Shown: positions 63,316 through 64,000 of the stretch, in pieces
Numbering within the stretch: the stretch's first letter is position 1
How the letters are laid out: every line of letters starts with the position of its first letter
DNA from: Psychroflexus salarius
GTDB taxonomy: Bacteria > Bacteroidota > Bacteroidia > Flavobacteriales > Flavobacteriaceae
Direction: 5' to 3'
Assembly (NCBI RefSeq): GCF_900129035.1
Contig: NZ_FQTW01000008.1
Location: 1-64,000 of the forward strand
DNA length: 64,000 bases
Translations under genes and position numbers: made by a program
Notes under the pieces: generated by a model
Databases searched by the model: none
What the model was told of the DNA's origin: nothing
The model's input: only the letters and a program-made list of their open reading frames with translations

Positions 63316-64000
63316 ATGAAAGTAAGTTACCCCATTGAAGCCAAACGTTTTAAAGAAATACGGCAGTCACTTAATTTTACTCAATCTCAATTTGCAGAAG
63401 AACTTTCATTAGGCAATTCTACCGCAGATATTGAACGTGGTAAAACACGTATTACTGGAGAAACCGTAGCATTGTTAATGCAAAAGTATCAGATAAATCC
63501 GATGTGGCTGTATGGTAAATCTCACGACAAACACATAAAAATCTCAGCATTTAATGTGATGCCTAAAGTTGTTACTTTAGATAACGACACCGAACATGAA
63601 AACATGCTCATGGTAAGTCAAAAAGCAGCCGCTGGTTACCCAAGCAATATTCAAGATGCTTCTTGGTATAAAAAATTACCAGCCTTCAACATGCCAATAC
63701 CACAATTTAGAAATGCCACATACCGCGGTTTTCAAGTTGAAGGCGACAGTATGCTGCCTAATTTATACCCTGGCGATTGGGTTTTAGCCAAGTCTTTAGA
63801 AGACATCAGTTCAGCCTCAAGCCATAAAATGTATGTTGTTGTACTAGACGATTCGGTGTTGGTAAAAAAAATCAGCCTAAATCCTAATCGAGATGAAATT
63901 CTTTTAATTTCAACAAATGAAAATTACCCACCAATTTTCGTAGAGCCAGAACGAGTCCTTGAAATATGGGAAGTAACAAGTAAGTTAACTTTTAGTCTAG
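63316..64000 (+). CDS. XRE-family/LexA-like S24 peptidase transcriptional repressor, partial
   Basis: The frame is open from ATG 63316 to the window edge (228 codons; the end is missing). Residues about 8-65 form a helix-turn-helix (RFKEIRQSLNFTQSQFAEEL, then INPMWLYGKS). Residues about 98-220 form an S24 domain with nucleophile Ser145 in EGDSMLPN and the base Lys184 or Lys185 in VLVKKISL. An Ala106-Gly107 bond in KAAAGYP lies 38 residues before Ser145, like the self-cleavage site of LexA and CI. It is probably an autoregulated stress or element-linked repressor. Confidence 0.88.
   Translation, partial: MKVSYPIEAKRFKEIRQSLNFTQSQFAEELSLGNSTADIERGKTRITGETVALLMQKYQINPMWLYGKSHDKHIKISAFNVMPKVVTLDNDTEHENMLMVSQKAAAGYPSNIQDASWYKKLPAFNMPIPQFRNATYRGFQVEGDSMLPNLYPGDWVLAKSLEDISSASSHKMYVVVLDDSVLVKKISLNPNRDEILLISTNENYPPIFVEPERVLEIWEVTSKLTFSL

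Noticed and set aside
1-64000. CRISPR arrays, insertion sequences, prophage or integron signatures
   Set aside because: I looked for tandem spaced repeats, transposase or integrase motifs and terminal repeats and found none. The Fic, NUMOD4/HNH and S24 genes alone do not make a mobile element.

Overview
The window is chromosomal DNA of a low-GC member of the Bacteroidota, most likely a marine or saline Flavobacteriaceae (relatives of Psychroflexus, Gramella or Mesonia would fit; the genus cannot be fixed from this sequence). The evidence is the gliding genes gldB and gldC, type IX secretion C-terminal sorting domains, a PorV/PorQ-type protein, a DUF3276 (PUR-alpha-like) protein, promoters of the Bacteroidota TAnnTTTG type, the near absence of Shine-Dalgarno sequences, and a flavobacterial-style division cluster without murF. 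No insertion sequence, prophage, CRISPR array or rRNA operon was seen.

Region 1 (1-18 kb) is housekeeping and surface functions: the end of a type IX secretion cargo gene, apt, a tRNA-Arg(ACG), a TPR sensor kinase with its LuxR-type regulator, a 2-hydroxyacid dehydrogenase, crcB, pepT, pyrD, a LysE-type exporter, an HMG-CoA lyase-like enzyme, rlmN, a secreted adhesin-like protein, a polyprenyl diphosphate synthase, dnaG, nadE, gldB-gldC plus an unknown companion gene, engB and an alpha/beta hydrolase.

Region 2 (18.2-33.7 kb) is an almost gap-free dcw cluster: mraZ-rsmH-ftsL-ftsI-murE-mraY-murD-ftsW-murG-murC-ftsQ-ftsA-ftsZ. It is preceded by three GTGG repeats at 10-bp spacing (probable MraZ operator) and closed by a strong terminator.

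Region 3 (33.8-45.5 kb) lies between ftsZ and a yqeY gene that often follows ftsZ directly in relatives. It carries a Fic protein, a hemerythrin-like protein, cytochrome bd oxidase (cydAB), a small cysteine protein with a putative copper TonB receptor, a sulfide:quinone oxidoreductase, and an apparent operon of TauE/SafE exporter, cytochrome c-DUF3365 fusion, alpha-carbonic anhydrase and Asp/Glu racemase. Four promoters here carry the same Crp/Fnr-type palindrome (GTnAC-N4-GTnAC), centred 35.5-37.5 bp upstream of the end of the -7 element. I infer one low-oxygen/sulfide regulon; the regulator gene is not in the window.

Region 4 (45.6-64 kb) holds yqeY, the DUF3276 gene, an ABC exporter, nusB, a DUF1573 lipoprotein, yajC, a thioredoxin-like protein, a NUMOD4/HNH-HTH protein and a sulfotransferase-like protein. 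It also holds a vitamin B12 uptake locus (btuF-btuC-btuD-like genes divergent from a cobalamin riboswitch, a TonB receptor and a BtuG-like surface lipoprotein), then a sugar-phosphate transferase, lnt, pssA, a PorV/PorQ-family protein and, running off the right edge, a LexA/CI-like S24 repressor.
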